A DNA stretch of 64,000 nt, from assembly GCA_019279435.1 (NCBI GenBank), contig JAAALK010000285.1, positions 69,002,074 through 69,066,073 of the forward strand. Reading direction: 5' to 3'. Positions 22,163 to 32,865 of this stretch are shown piece by piece. Under the pieces are notes generated by a model. That model saw nothing but the letters and a program-made list of their open reading frames with translations. It was not told where the DNA came from and did no database searches. The DNA comes from Zizania palustris (lineage: Eukaryota; Streptophyta; Magnoliopsida; Poales; Poaceae). How positions within the stretch are numbered: the first letter of the stretch is position 1; each line of letters opens with the position of its first letter. A program made the position numbers and the translations under genes.

Positions 22163-24751
22163 TCAGCCACGAGGTCCAGGACCGTAGCCAAAACGGCCTG
22201 GAGCTCTGCCGGAACGGACACCACCAACTGGAGCACGGGCAAGAAAGCCGTCTCCTCTACCACCACCTACACGACGCGGCCTGGCCTCCAGCCTCTCCCC
22301 ACGTCGAGGAACACGCAGTCTACCACCCTGCTGGTAGAACTGCTCCTGACCACCACGAGCTCTCTCAACCCGCTTCCTCCTGAAGCAAAACTCCGCAAGA
22401 TGCCCGTCTCTCTGACAGTACTCACAATGATAGGTGGGCTTCTTGGGATGTGGTTGAGGCTTAGGGTTCTTGGGCTTAGTGGTGATTGGTGTTGTCTTCT
22501 TGGGCTGAGAGGGTCCAGGAAGAGAGTCAAGAGGAGTATGGAGGTGTTTGGGCTTTGGAACCCAGATAGGTTTCTTGGGTGGAGCTTTGGGTGGTTCATG
22601 GATCACTCCATCCTTGGGCTGACAAGCCTGGGAAGACTCAGTGGAGTGAGTCTTAGGGTATCTCTGCTCAGGAGTCATTTTACTCCACTCCACTGCCCGG
22701 CTAATGGCACTCTCAAAGTCAGCCTTGGTGTAGGTGTAACCCACCCCAAACCCATCCTGCCTCTTGAATTGCTGGATCATCATGCCGAGCTGTGGCTCTC
22801 TGGCACTAATCCAACTCAGGATAGAACGGAGGTAAAAGTTCTCATTCTGAGAATCAGCTAGCTCCTCTCTCAAGGAAGATAGAACCTCCACCCGAGACAA
22901 GCAGGTCTCACACTCGCTATCAACCTGGATAGACTTCTCGGCTTTTAGCTTGATCAACTCAAGTCTAAGAGACAGGCAGTTCTCACAGACAGTGGGTGGA
23001 ACTGACAGTGTCTCAAGCTCTAGCCTAGTCTGCGCAAGCTCAGCTCTTACTCTCTCCAAATCACCCAAATGCACATCGCCCTTGGCTTTCAACTCAGCTA
23101 AGACAGCTAGATGAGATGGGCAATCATCACAGGGTGCGACGACAGTGGCTTGAGCATCTTTCAGCTCCAGCTGAGCACTTTCAAGCTCAGTGGCCAATGC
23201 GTCCCTCTCATCAACCCTTTCTGTGTACCAGGACTTCAAAGTCGACAGGTCACACGGAAGCACTTCACACTTTGGTCACTCACTGCTATCACCCAAGCAA
23301 GGGGAAGAAGATAGACTCTCAATTCTACCGTTGGCTACGACAAGCTCACTCTCTAACTCGTCTATCCTCTTCTTGGCACCCCTAAGCAGTTTTTCCCGAT
23401 ACTTTAACTCCTGACGATTGCTCTCAAGTAAATCAACAATTTCACGCTCATAAGATGATACCTTTTCGTTGTCATCGTCGGAGTCATCGGAGGAGCTCTT
23501 TTCTTCCTTATCCCCAAGAGCCATTGAGCAGAAGCTCTTGCGGGATCTTCGGCGCTGATGTGAGCAGCTCTTCGGTCTATCCCCGAAGGCCATGAAGCAG
23601 AGGCCTGCCGGATCGTCCTTGTCCTTCCCCTTCCTGATGACAATCTCCTCATCGCTTGAGCTCGATGAAGAGGAAGAAGACGTGGACCGCTTGGAGTAGC
23701 TCTTCTCCATTTCGGCGAAGAAGGCCTTGTCGCGCTTCTTGTTCTCTCGCCGGTAGTCCTTCAGGGCCTTTTTGAAGAATCTGGTCTTTGGCTTGCCCTT
23801 GTTGAAGGAGGAGCTGTCGTGCTTGCCGGAGTCGTGGAAGCCACCACCGGTGCCCTTCTTGTGTCCATTGTGCTTGGGGTAGTCGGCGATGAAGTGTCCT
23901 GGATCACCACACTCAAAGCACCCGGATTTTGTGTCGTGTCTCTTGACCATTCTTTTGTCATAAACACGATGCACCCGGTTGTTAAAAAGACACAAATCAT
24001 CATCTCCCAACGACTCAAGCTGGTCCTCAGTGATAGACATCAAAGAGAACCCAGCACAGCTCACAGAAGAGGGATCAACAGAAGGTGTAGGAAGGGCTAG
24101 AGATTTTGATCCAGAGCCAGTGAGATTTGATCTCAACTGGATATCTACCTCGGTTGCCTTCAGCTTGCTAAACAACTCAGAAATGGTCAAGGTATCATAA
24201 GATGTACTCTCAACGATAGAGGATACCTTGATCTCCCAGATCTTTGGGTCCAAGGTATGGAGAACCTTGAGCGCCTGCTCGTGATCTGAGACTAACTGAG
24301 CACCATCAGCCTTGTTGTCCCGAAGCTTGTTTATGATCGATTGAAAATGACCAAACAACGCTTCAACAGATTCACCCGGCTTTTGTGTGAAGTTCTCATA
24401 TTCACGCCGGTAGGTCTGATAGAGCCGAGCCTTGACCTAGGCTGTTCCCTCATGGTGTGCCTTGAGGGTAGCCCAGATCTCTCTCGCAGTGGAGAGATGG
24501 CTCACACGCTCAAACTCAGTGGGACCTAAACAAGAAAACAGAATGTTCACAACTTTACTATTGTTCAGATGCTGGGCAATGATACCAGGAGTACCTTGCT
24601 CAGCAACTAGCAATACATCAAACGTAGCGTGAACGCAAATGTCCCAGATGTCCGAGCTTTGGCTCATGAGATATGCTCGCATGTGAGTCTTCCAATAATT
24701 ATAGCCATAAGCTTCCAAGGACGGGACCTTTCCACGAGAAGTCATGATCAC
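22163..24751 (-). pseudogene. gag: A2 gag with two in-frame stops
   Basis: One frame runs from the start (conserved MTSRGKVPSLEAYGYNYW) to about 22163, with only TAG near 24434 and TGA near 23273 interrupting it. The N-terminal half is a copia UBN2-type capsid (REIWATLKAHHEGTA, FGHFQSIINKLRDN). A CCHC knuckle CFECGDPGHFIADY has its fourth ligand changed from Cys to Tyr (23879-23881). A Ser-run and a coiled-coil region with CENC follow. A second knuckle CEYCQRDGHLAEFC is intact near 22390-22435, before an Arg/Gly-rich tail. Frame must change to enter pol. Confidence 0.85.
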
Positions 24752-24796
24752 TACTAGGGTTTAGAACCGGTTAAGGTATGGAAAAACCCTAACCAA

Positions 24797-24808
24797 GCTC
24801 TGATACCA
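24797..24808 (-). other. A2 primer-binding site (Met-tRNA)
   Basis: Minus-strand TGGTATCAGAGC two bases inside the 5' LTR end, identical to A1 and A3. Confidence 0.92.
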
Positions 24809-24810
24809 CT

Positions 24811-26437
24811 TGTAGGACCGAAAGTAGCGACCAGAGGGGGGGTGAATGGGCGCCTAAAAAATTCTTGCGAATCAATGGCCTTCTCCCAACACCCAACGCA
24901 CCTCAACAGACTAACAGCGAAAAGTAAACAGATCAACAGAGCAAAAAAAATCTAGCCTAAAAACGACCAGTGTCCTAATTGAAAAGACACCAACAAAGTG
25001 CTTAAAGGCAGATCTAACAGATTAATTAACTCACAGTCATTAAAACAGACCAACACACATGAAGATGGTAAACTGTGAAGTTTTAACCGAAATAAAACAA
25101 TGCACAGATTAAAACACCAGATTCAATATCATCTATTTAATCAAAACAGCAGATGAACCAACAGATATAATGACAGCACAAAGATTAAATCAACAGATGA
25201 AATATTTTCATAAAAAAAATACTTCTTAGCAGTATGCCATCACATGCAATCGGATGTTACACAAGGTATTGAAGTAGTACTAACAGTACGTGGAACAAGG
25301 CAACACATGAATATTTCATTAGCACGCAAATCGAGAAACACAATTAGTACTAACCATGATTTGGTTTGATTCGTTGTTTCTCTACCAAAGTGCTGAAACC
25401 TTTGATGCCGTATTGTTTCTTCTCTCTTGGCTTCCACGCCGTGCCGAAGCAGACACGCCACGCTGCCGAGCAGCTCTCTTAGCCACCGCCGCACGCAAGC
25501 GCTGCCAGCTATCACACTAGCTGGCCGGCTGTGAAGGCTGCTGCTGCTGCAAGCAGGTGCTAGAAGCCTAGAGCCTAGCGTAGGAGCTAGATGCTGCACT
25601 GCTGCGCATGCTGCAGCCGAATAGAAAAACACCACAGAAGAACAATCGGTGTATCGCGTGACAGAACAAAAAAAATGAGGCAGCAGAAGGAAGAAAAATG
25701 GCGGCGGCGATTTCCAGAGTCAAGGGACAAGGCGGCGGCGGAAAACAGTGGAGAAGAAGAGGAAAAAGTGACCCACGAATTTCAGAATTGGTAAAGTGAT
25801 ATTTCAAAAATGGGTGCCCTAACCCTAGGATATTGGAGCCTATTTATAGGCTGCCCATAAAATGGAAAAATGCAGAAATACCCCTAGGGTTTTTTACAGA
25901 CTCTGAATAAAAATGGAAAAGACCGAAATGCCCTTAGGATTTTTTACAGACTCGACTGACAGACTATGGACCTAAAGGCAAAATAGTAAAAACCTAAATA
26001 AAGGTAACTTGTCCTGATGCGGAGCTTTCGTAGCAGCTACGGCTTCGCCTCAGAACGGTCAGATCCGAGATCAGCGGTCGTCAGTTTTGCGCCAAAACTG
26101 ACAAAGCGTCCACCGTCTCCGCACCGTGTACCCGGATTGGGCCGGCCCGATTCCGTAGCTCCCTCAGCCCGGCAATTGCTCGCCGCCCGTGTACCTGAGT
26201 CAATCCCGGTCAACAGCCCGGTGGATCCTCTGCTGCTCCTAGCCCATGTACCCAGATTGGGCCAGCCCGACTTCACGGCCCCTCTGCCCGATAGTCGCTC
26301 GCTGCCCGTGTACCTGAGTCACACACGGCCCAGACGCAGCAGGTCTTCTCTCTCTTTTCAGTCCTCTTCGACTATCGTTGACAATGACTCATCACATCTA
26401 GAGCCATGAGGCCCACGCTCTTCAGCATGGCTCCTCA
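24811..26437 (-). repeat. A2 5' LTR (1,627 bp)
   Basis: Nearly identical to the left LTR. The TATA-like CCTATTTATAGG is at 25839-25850 and would drive transcription leftwards into gag. The palindromic stretch CGTAGCAGCTACG lies near 26030-26042. Confidence 0.92.
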
Positions 26438-26442
26438 CCAAG

Positions 26443-26487
26443 GCGCACACACCCCTTCACTGCGAATGGCTACGTGTGAGGGGCTAC
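26443..26487 (+). other. B polypurine tract and 3' interior
   Basis: GTGTGAGGGGCTAC immediately precedes the B LTR start, which is the polypurine-tract position for a plus-strand element. The 45 bp continue the B interior across the A2 insertion. Confidence 0.6.
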
Positions 26488-27407
26488 TGTTGGGGGAAAT
26501 AGTTTTCGCTTAAGAAGTGGTCAAATGATGTCAGCCTCCGAAGGGCTCGGGTTCGGAGCCCACCAACTAGTGAAGCCTCAAGAAAAATTCCGGCCCCCTC
26601 CATCGAAGATAACTCCCAAGTGCAGACAAGATTTGCCCCTCCGGGGCCTCTTTGGGTCCCCTCCGGAGCCAAGCCTCCGGGACCCCTCCGGTCCCCTCCG
26701 GAGCCCAGCCTCCGGGACCCCTCTGTTCCCCTCTGGTCCCCTCTGGAGCAAAGCCTTTGAGACCCCTCCGGTCCCATCCGGAGCCAAGCCTCCTAGACCC
26801 CTCTGGTCCCCATCAAAGCCCTCTGGAGCCTTTCGGAGTCCTCTCCGAGAGCCGCTTTGGAGCCACTTCGGATCCCACTTCGGGGTCCGCTTCGGAGTCC
26901 TTGTCGGATCCCACTTCGGGGTCTACTTCGGATTCCCCTTTGGAGCCCCCTCAGCTGGCTCTAGCTGATACCCGTTGGTAGGTACTCTAGTCCAAAAGAA
27001 ATATCCAGGACTGCTACAATGTAAAGCCACACCGGTGGCCTAGCCTCTGGTATGCTGTATACTTGCTCTATAAGTGATGTATATCTGCCATGTCTGCAAA
27101 GTTACATGTACAGTAGTATAGCTTTTTTCCATTCTTACCCCTATAAAGCCTACAGCTTGTAGAGGGCAATTGGGTCTTTTCCTTTGACCTGTGTGCCTAT
27201 AAAAGCAGGGCCATGCCCTTCTAATAGTGAGATTTGTTCAGTAGAGACAAACTATGCCAAATCCACTGTAAACTGGATGTAGGGTTATTATCCCTCCGGG
27301 AGGCCCGAACCAGTATAAATCCTCTCTCCCTCTATGAGAACCCTTCGAGGTTCATACCATACACCACCACATAAAACCTGCTTGTAACTAACACAATTGT
27401 TACAACA
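26488..27407 (+). repeat. B complete LTR (920 bp)
   Basis: TGTTGGGGG...TTACAACA ends. Homologous to 14966-15345 over its first 460 bp. A promoter-like CCTATAAAAGC is at about 27190-27200. It is flanked by a polypurine tract on the left and a primer-binding site on the right, which a single normal LTR should not have. Confidence 0.8.
26650..26815 (+). repeat. 35-bp tandem repeat in B complete LTR
   Basis: Four units starting GGTCCC of the same type as at 15122-15260, with an extra TGTTCCCCTC-type insertion after the second. The left LTR has three full units, so copy number differs between the two LTRs. Confidence 0.75.
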
Positions 27408-27428
27408 GTTGGCACCATCCGTGGGGAA
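27408..27428 (+). other. B primer-binding site
   Basis: TTGGCACCATCCGTGGGGAA follows the LTR end. It is the primer-site form found in many grass gypsy elements (TTGGCGCC...GTGGGGA). It shows that plus-strand B interior begins here. Confidence 0.75.
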
Positions 27429-27613
27429 CCTAGTACTAAAAGCTAGTGTCTCTACCACCCCACGTGCCTCAGAGTACACCCTTCGGCAAGGGGCTCCAGG
27501 CGCTCATCGAAGGCCTCAGAAGCCCTAGGGGCTACGAGGCAACCTCTCTTCAACCACGCGAAGCCGCTCGGTCTCCGGACCAGGTCAAGTTTCCAAAGGT
27601 ATGTACACGAACC
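27429..27613 (+). other. B 5' leader remnant
   Basis: Untranslated or early gag sequence of B. A splice-donor-like AAAGGTATGT occurs at about 27597-27606. No reading frame can be assigned. Confidence 0.4.
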
Positions 27614-27712
27614 GAAGCCTTGCTTCGCTTCACTTAAATCCTGAAGCCTTGCTTCTCCTTACCTAAACCTGAAGCCTTGCTTCACCTTATTTAATACCGA
27701 AGCCCCGAAAAC
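27614..27712 (+). repeat. 28-29-bp tandem repeat in B leader
   Basis: GAAGCCTTGCTTC units start at 27614, 27643 and 27671 with a partial fourth at 27699. Each unit contains the near-palindrome GAAGCCTTGCTTC. Confidence 0.75.
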
Positions 27713-27715
27713 CGT

Positions 27716-30096
27716 TGGTTTCTAGAAGATCTAGAAGGCTTTGTCGGTTTCAGCGGAAAACCGTCGTATCAGAGAATGTTTTTAAATTTCAAGAAATAGG
27801 AGTTTATTTTTCTGTTTAGTCGTATAGATTAAGTGTAATCTTTTAGTATTTTTCTGAATTTTTAATTTTGAAAAATACTAAAAGAATAGGTTAAATGATG
27901 TAATAAATTAGGTGTAAACTTTTGTGTATTTTTTAGAATTATTAAATTCGGAAAATATACAAGGGAATTTAGGTAATTTCTTGGTAGTTAAACTCTAATG
28001 GCATTTTGGAAAATACTTTGATAGGTTTGCCTATATAAAGGACGCCATGCCTAGGGGTTTAGGTGAACTTTTTGGCTGAACTTTAGGGGATGAGTATTGT
28101 ATCCAGAAATTTTCTTTTCACATTAATAACCAAGTGTCATGTTCATCTTGTTGCCGGATCATGAACAGCCGCAGCTGTGTGCTTTGCTGCTCGGTACTGT
28201 GCATCGCCTGCTGGAGCTAGCGCATGGAACATAGGTACGTTATCTATCTTTTTGAGGAAGTTTTATGCCATTTTACTTCTGGTTTGCCTCTGTTTATGTC
28301 GTCTCTTCCGTGTGAGAAAGTTCCAGAACTGGTTCTTGATTTTGTTGCCTGATGCGCTACAGCACGCAGTTCCTGGTGCATCCTTTCAGCCTAATCTGAT
28401 TTGATTTTTTACCCGACTGTTTTGGTTGTAATTTTCTGGAGATTGCTTTGAATGTTCCTATGTTGCAAGTTTCACCGTCCTGGAATTGCTACAGCAGCAG
28501 TTAGTGCAAGCATTCTGTACCAGTGAGACACAACGCTGCTGTTGTGCCGAAAGACACCGAAGAGCTTTGTGTGTGCAGCTAGCTTGTTATTCTGTGTGAA
28601 TTGATTGCTTGCTCTTCTCTATGTTCATGCTATGTATTTTGTATCTATGATTTACATCTGATTGGTTTGTATTTTGCTGCCTGTGTGCGGATTTGAGGGC
28701 TAGAATTTTGATAGAGAACAACTCCATTCTGAAATATATTTTGTCTTCTGGTTCTTCTTTGCTGCCGATCTGAGAGCAGCGATTTTGCTGGTGTTTCATC
28801 ATTTCCAATGTTATTGTTGCTCCTGTTAGTCTATTTTCTTGGAAATTGTGTGCATCATCAAAGAGACAAGGAAATTACTCAATAGCTGATTATTTGTCTC
28901 AGTTAGCACACTGTTTTGATTGACTGTTTAAGTCTGAAAGTTCAGGTTCTACTGAAGACAATAGGTTGCCAGTGTGCATAGAAGCATTTTGTCTAGTCTT
29001 TTCTTTTGTTTTTGGTTCTGATTCCATTGCTTTTGTCATGAACAATTTTCAGAGCCGCCTAGCGTTGCCAGACCATCAGTAACTGTTGCTCGTCATTTTT
29101 TAGTCATTTTTTGCTGGTTGTATATATGGCAGTTGTTCTTCTGAATTGTTTATCTAGTAGTCATTGTTTTTGGTTTATTTGAGGATCTACTTTGTTAAGC
29201 CGGCTGATTCATTTTTACACAAAGGAATTCTGTGAGAACATAGAGAAATTCAGCGCTTGAATCTGAAATTTCGGTGTGATACAGTAGTCAGTTCTGTGTG
29301 CTGGTAATGCTGAAGTAGCTTGTCATTGTTCTTCAGTTTCTGTTTTCAATAGGATATTGCTGTTGATAGAAGTTTGCTGAAGTTCTTGTTCTCTGCCTCT
29401 CTTCTGCTTATCTGGTATTGCATGAAGCCATCCGAGCAAAGTATTATAGGAGTTTTATAGGTAATTGGAGGTGATTGTTGTTGCATTGTACACGTGCCTG
29501 AACAGCAACAGTAGTAGAGACTTTGGATAAGCTACATTATTGATCAAAGTAAAGATGCACTCATACTTGTATGATTGAATCTTTGCATGTTTGATGTGGA
29601 TGATCCTCTAGAGCATGTTAATGTAATTAATTGCTTGGTTACTCTAGTTTGAAAATTACAAATTCAGATGATCATTTGTCTTGTGAATTATTGACTGAAC
29701 TGAGTTGTTTTGCCGTAGTTTGCTCAAGAGACAACATTTCGCACGTGATTTAATGCTCAAGTTTATTTGTTGCCTCTTTTCTGTGAGTGTCGGAGTATCA
29801 GAACCCGACTAGCTTTCCAAGTCGGAGATTCAATGTCCGACTAGAAAGTCGGTGTTCCATAGTCCGATCAGAAGCAAAAATTTAGTGCTTGTGATCTCTC
29901 AATCTGTCATTTCATTTCATATCATATCAGACAGGAGGGTGATAGTACCTATTTTGTCATGATTTTTGCTATGTTGTTACATATGCTTCTGTTTATTCAT
30001 TTGGAGGCGCGTTGGGTGTATTTGAAAAGGCCATCTATTCGTGAGAATTTATCGAGGCGCCTATTCACCCCCTCTAGTCGCCATTCCGATCCTACA
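27716..30096 (+). repeat. LTR I: plus-strand copia LTR (start uncertain)
   Basis: The right end, ACCCCCTCTAGTCGCC and on to GATCCTACA at 30096, is the reverse complement of the LTR end shared by A1-A3, allowing mismatches. It is therefore the 3' end of a plus-strand Sirevirus-like LTR. A TATA box at 28032-28039 and long T-rich sequence downstream fit U3 and a long R/U5. No primer-binding site follows 30096, so it is a solo or 3' LTR. The left boundary near 27716 is a guess; no matching duplication was found. Confidence 0.5.
28032..28039 (+). promoter_or_regulatory. TATA box of LTR I
   Basis: CCTATATAAAGG around 28030-28041, preceded by AT-rich sequence and followed by a plausible leader. Confidence 0.45.
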
Positions 30097-30351
30097 ATCC
30101 TGCCTTATTGGGCCTTGTGGCGGTGGCACCGGCTGAGTGTGCTGAGGATTTTGCAATCTGGATATTGTGAATATAAGATGAAATACTATTGCTAAACGTT
30201 TGGGGTTCTTTAAGCGGTCTTGGTCCAGTCATTGGACACAAATGAAGTACATGAAGTTGCAACTACGCCGAACTTTTTAACTAAGCAAAACTTAAGTCCT
30301 AACAATAATGACAACTCTCTATTTATAAGGTTACAAAACATGAGATGCCAT
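30097..30351. other. Unassigned sequence
   Basis: No coding sequence or recognisable element. It separates LTR I from a minisatellite. Confidence 0.3.
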
Positions 30352-30470
30352 CTAGTAGGACTCAAATACTACAACCTAGTAGGACTCAAAATATCATAAC
30401 CTACCAAGACTTAAATATCATAACCTAGTAGTACTAAAACATCATAACTTAGCAGGACTCTAAAACAACA
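30352..30470. repeat. Minisatellite, five units of 23-26 bp
   Basis: Units of CTAGTAGGACTCAAAATATCA type start at 30352, 30375, 30401, 30425 and 30449, each partly diverged. Confidence 0.75.
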
Positions 30471-30632
30471 TGCTCATAGATTCTAGATGCCAACTTGTTT
30501 TAACTATTCTCATTGATATAGAAGGGATTTTGAGATAAGATTGGTGCCATTAGAAAGGTGCATGGGCTTTTGTATGTGGCTTGGGCAATGATTTTAGTGC
30601 ATGCTGCACATAGAATCTGAGTTGGACTCTAA

Positions 30633-30880
30633 TGGCCTGTTTGGGGAAGCTTCAAAAGCTGCAACTACTTCAAGAATTTGAAGCTGAAACAAACGGTCCA
30701 AATTCTGGTTCAAATTGTGAGAATCAGTAGCCACAGAAGCTGGAAATGAACTAGAATCCAAAAGCTGGAAAACACTAGCTTCTTCAGATTCTCATCTGCT
30801 AGATACTTAGACTATCTAGTTACTCACACTAGCTAGCTATTGAGAATATCTAGCTACCAAAAGCTCTCCCAAAGAGGCCC
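30633..30880. mobile_element. Tourist-like MITE (248 bp) with TAA target duplication
   Basis: Terminal inverted repeats GGCCTGTTTGGGG and (reverse complement of the right end) GGCCTCTTTGGGA match at 11 of 13 positions. TAA lies immediately outside both ends (30630-30632 and 30881-30883), the trinucleotide duplication typical of PIF/Harbinger Tourist MITEs. It is non-coding. An hAT-type MITE is the alternative but would need 8-bp duplications. Confidence 0.65.
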
Positions 30881-30883
30881 TAA

Positions 30884-31420
30884 GTGGAGTTGGATTGGAC
30901 TTCCATCTTAGTTTGGACGTCCTGGCTGGTTCTTCTCAAACTTTTTGCTTGTCTCTATGTACTTCTTCATCATCTCCATGGTTTTTAACAATAATATCAT
31001 CTTTAGGTAGCAATTTATTCTCAAGATAATAGTAAGAGGTACTCAGAAAAAGAGTTCACCTTTTGTTCTAATATGAGTTTTAGGGTGAGAGTTTTGATTA
31101 TATCCATAGTAACTATGGTCACATCATCCTTCCCTACTTTACATGAAATCGTCCTCAATATCAAGTTGTGTCGGTCCTCACGTAACACATGGTCTTGTCC
31201 ATAAAATTGTGTACACAAAAATAAACACAACAAAATTTTGTCATGTAATATCATCAATTCTATAGCAAACAGAAAATGTACGATGTTGATACTGCATTTG
31301 TTCTTCATAGATTATTTTGCTCCCCTTCTTTAGAAGCAATGTACTCATATGGTACATGTGACATAAGGTACGGAGGCAATAGAGGATGATCTGACGTCTT
31401 CTCTTTCTTAATACGCTTTC
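30884..31420. other. Unassigned AT-rich sequence
   Basis: No open frame or element end is supported. It may be the 3' flank of the decayed coding sequence to its right. Confidence 0.3.
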
Positions 31421-32596
31421 CTAGATTTTTAAATCAAAACTAGAGAAACTCGGTGTGACATGATGTGTCCTAGTAGTGATCTCTAGCTTGTCAATTTTTT
31501 GGATATTCAAAGAATGTTTTAGATATGAACATACATATAATCTATGCACCAAATACAATCCTATGTCATTATATTTGCCAAAGATATGAAAACAACATTT
31601 GTAGGACATGGCAAATGAGATATACAAAATAATTTCTTCTTTAAGTTACTGAGGTCACAAAGATCACCAAATTCAATATTTCCCAAACTGTGAAAAGAAG
31701 ATAGCAATTGAAGTTCATATTCTTTATTCTCACTATCAATGTGAATAACATGCTTAAAATCAGATCTTGATTGATCAACAAAACAATCAGCATATTCATT
31801 CACTAGTTGTGGATTAGATATAAGTTAATCATCACACAACTCGTTATCACAAGGAATAACAACCAAATTATCTTGTGACAAAGAAAATTTAGCGTAATAT
31901 TCCACTAGTGATTTCCCTTTACTAGCATGAGTAGTGGATAATTGTAATTTATCTTGAGTATACTCACCTTGCCTAATTTCAGCACCACTAAATTTACATG
32001 TGTCACTCTCCTTAGATGATATACGCTCATTATCAACTGACCTTTCTTGCGAGAACAAGAAGTAGGGAAATGATTCAACCGTATCATGATGGTGGTCCAA
32101 CAGTTTTTATCCTCTTGTTCCCATTTTGCACATTTGAGCAATCCAATTAGTGCCACCGTCCCAATAAAGGTGGAAATAAACGTCAAATTGATCTGTAATA
32201 ATCCGTTTAAGATTATAGATCATAAATCCCACAACCTTAGAGGCAACATATAATTTGAAAGGCCTATCACACTGATAGGAGACATGAAAACTGACACGAT
32301 AACCACCTAGACACGCATGAAGTGCAAGACCCATGGATTGCTCCAAGAGCTGTAAGGTGAACAAACTAAGGCTTGGAAATGTTGACCTCGAGAGAAATCT
32401 CAACATACGATGAGGTATTTGAGGGAAAGATCCTGCTCGAACTCAAGGAGAGAAGTGGAGGTCCCCCCATGGTAGGAGAGAGAAAGAAGACAGACCCATT
32501 GAGAGACAGGGAAGAAGAATCAAACCCAGTTGGAGGCAACTCCATGGCACGAACTAGGGGGATAGCTAGAGGTGAGCTTGGATGCCAATGAAGCAC
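31421..32596 (-). pseudogene. Decayed coding sequence of unknown family
   Basis: Four minus-strand segments line up as one ancestral protein: a Ser/Leu-rich N-terminus (MELPPTGFDSS near 32544), then LALHACLGGYRVSFHVSYQC and VVGFMIYNLKRI (32107-32406), then an acidic stretch (31825-32100). A single TAA separates this from NEYADCFVDQSRSDF and LQLLSSFHSLGNIEF in the same frame (31561-31803). A frameshift leads to GKYNDIGLYLVHRLYVCSYL (31421-31570). This coherence over about 390 codons argues for a real former gene. I do not recognise the family; similar wording occurs in grass repeat-encoded hypothetical proteins, from memory only. Confidence 0.5.
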
Positions 32597-32865
32597 GGAG
32601 GGGAAGGGAGAGGTGAGGGGGCTCAGGATAGAGACTCAGAGTGCCATTTGTGATGCTGGACAAATTTTCATAGTCTATGATACAAATTTGTCATTTCCAT
32701 TCTAATGATAAATGTTGTATCACTCATGTTGATAAATTTGTACCCTACGGTAGGGTTTATACCATTAGATATTTGGATTAAAATTTAAACTTGACCAACT
32801 AAAATATTTTAAAGGGTTGGTCGTGGGTGTTTGATTGTGTTTTGGATGTAGCAACCATGATGATT
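32597..32865. other. Unassigned sequence
   Basis: Upstream flank of the decayed coding sequence. A short imperfect repeat of ATAAATTTGTA/ACAAATTTGTC type occurs near 32648-32745. Nothing else is seen. Confidence 0.3.

Larger units (their letters stand above)
15817..26437 (-). mobile_element. Element A2: complete-structure Sirevirus-type Ty1/copia (10.6 kb)
   Basis: Minus-strand element with LTRs at 15817-17442 and 24811-26437, a Met-tRNA primer site, several polypurine tracts and copia gene order (gag, protease, integrase, RT, RNase H). The target duplication is CCGAG (15812-15816) / CCAAG (26438-26442), one base different. The LTRs differ by one base in length (1,626 and 1,627 bp) and at only two places in their first 200 bp, so it is the youngest element here by eye. 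Both gag and pol carry stops and frameshifts, so it is not autonomous. Confidence 0.92.

Noticed and set aside
22007..22861. 284-codon plus-strand open frame
   Set aside because: It is the mirror of A2 gag on the other strand; composition of the Pro/Arg/Ser-rich gag tail keeps it open. No conserved domain.
27636..30101. Possible target duplication of LTR I (ATCC around 27638 and 30097)
   Set aside because: Only four bases match, and the implied left end would fall inside the 28-bp repeats. Boundary left uncertain.
30351..30470. CRISPR-like array
   Set aside because: Units are contiguous with no unique spacers and the DNA is plant; it is a minisatellite.
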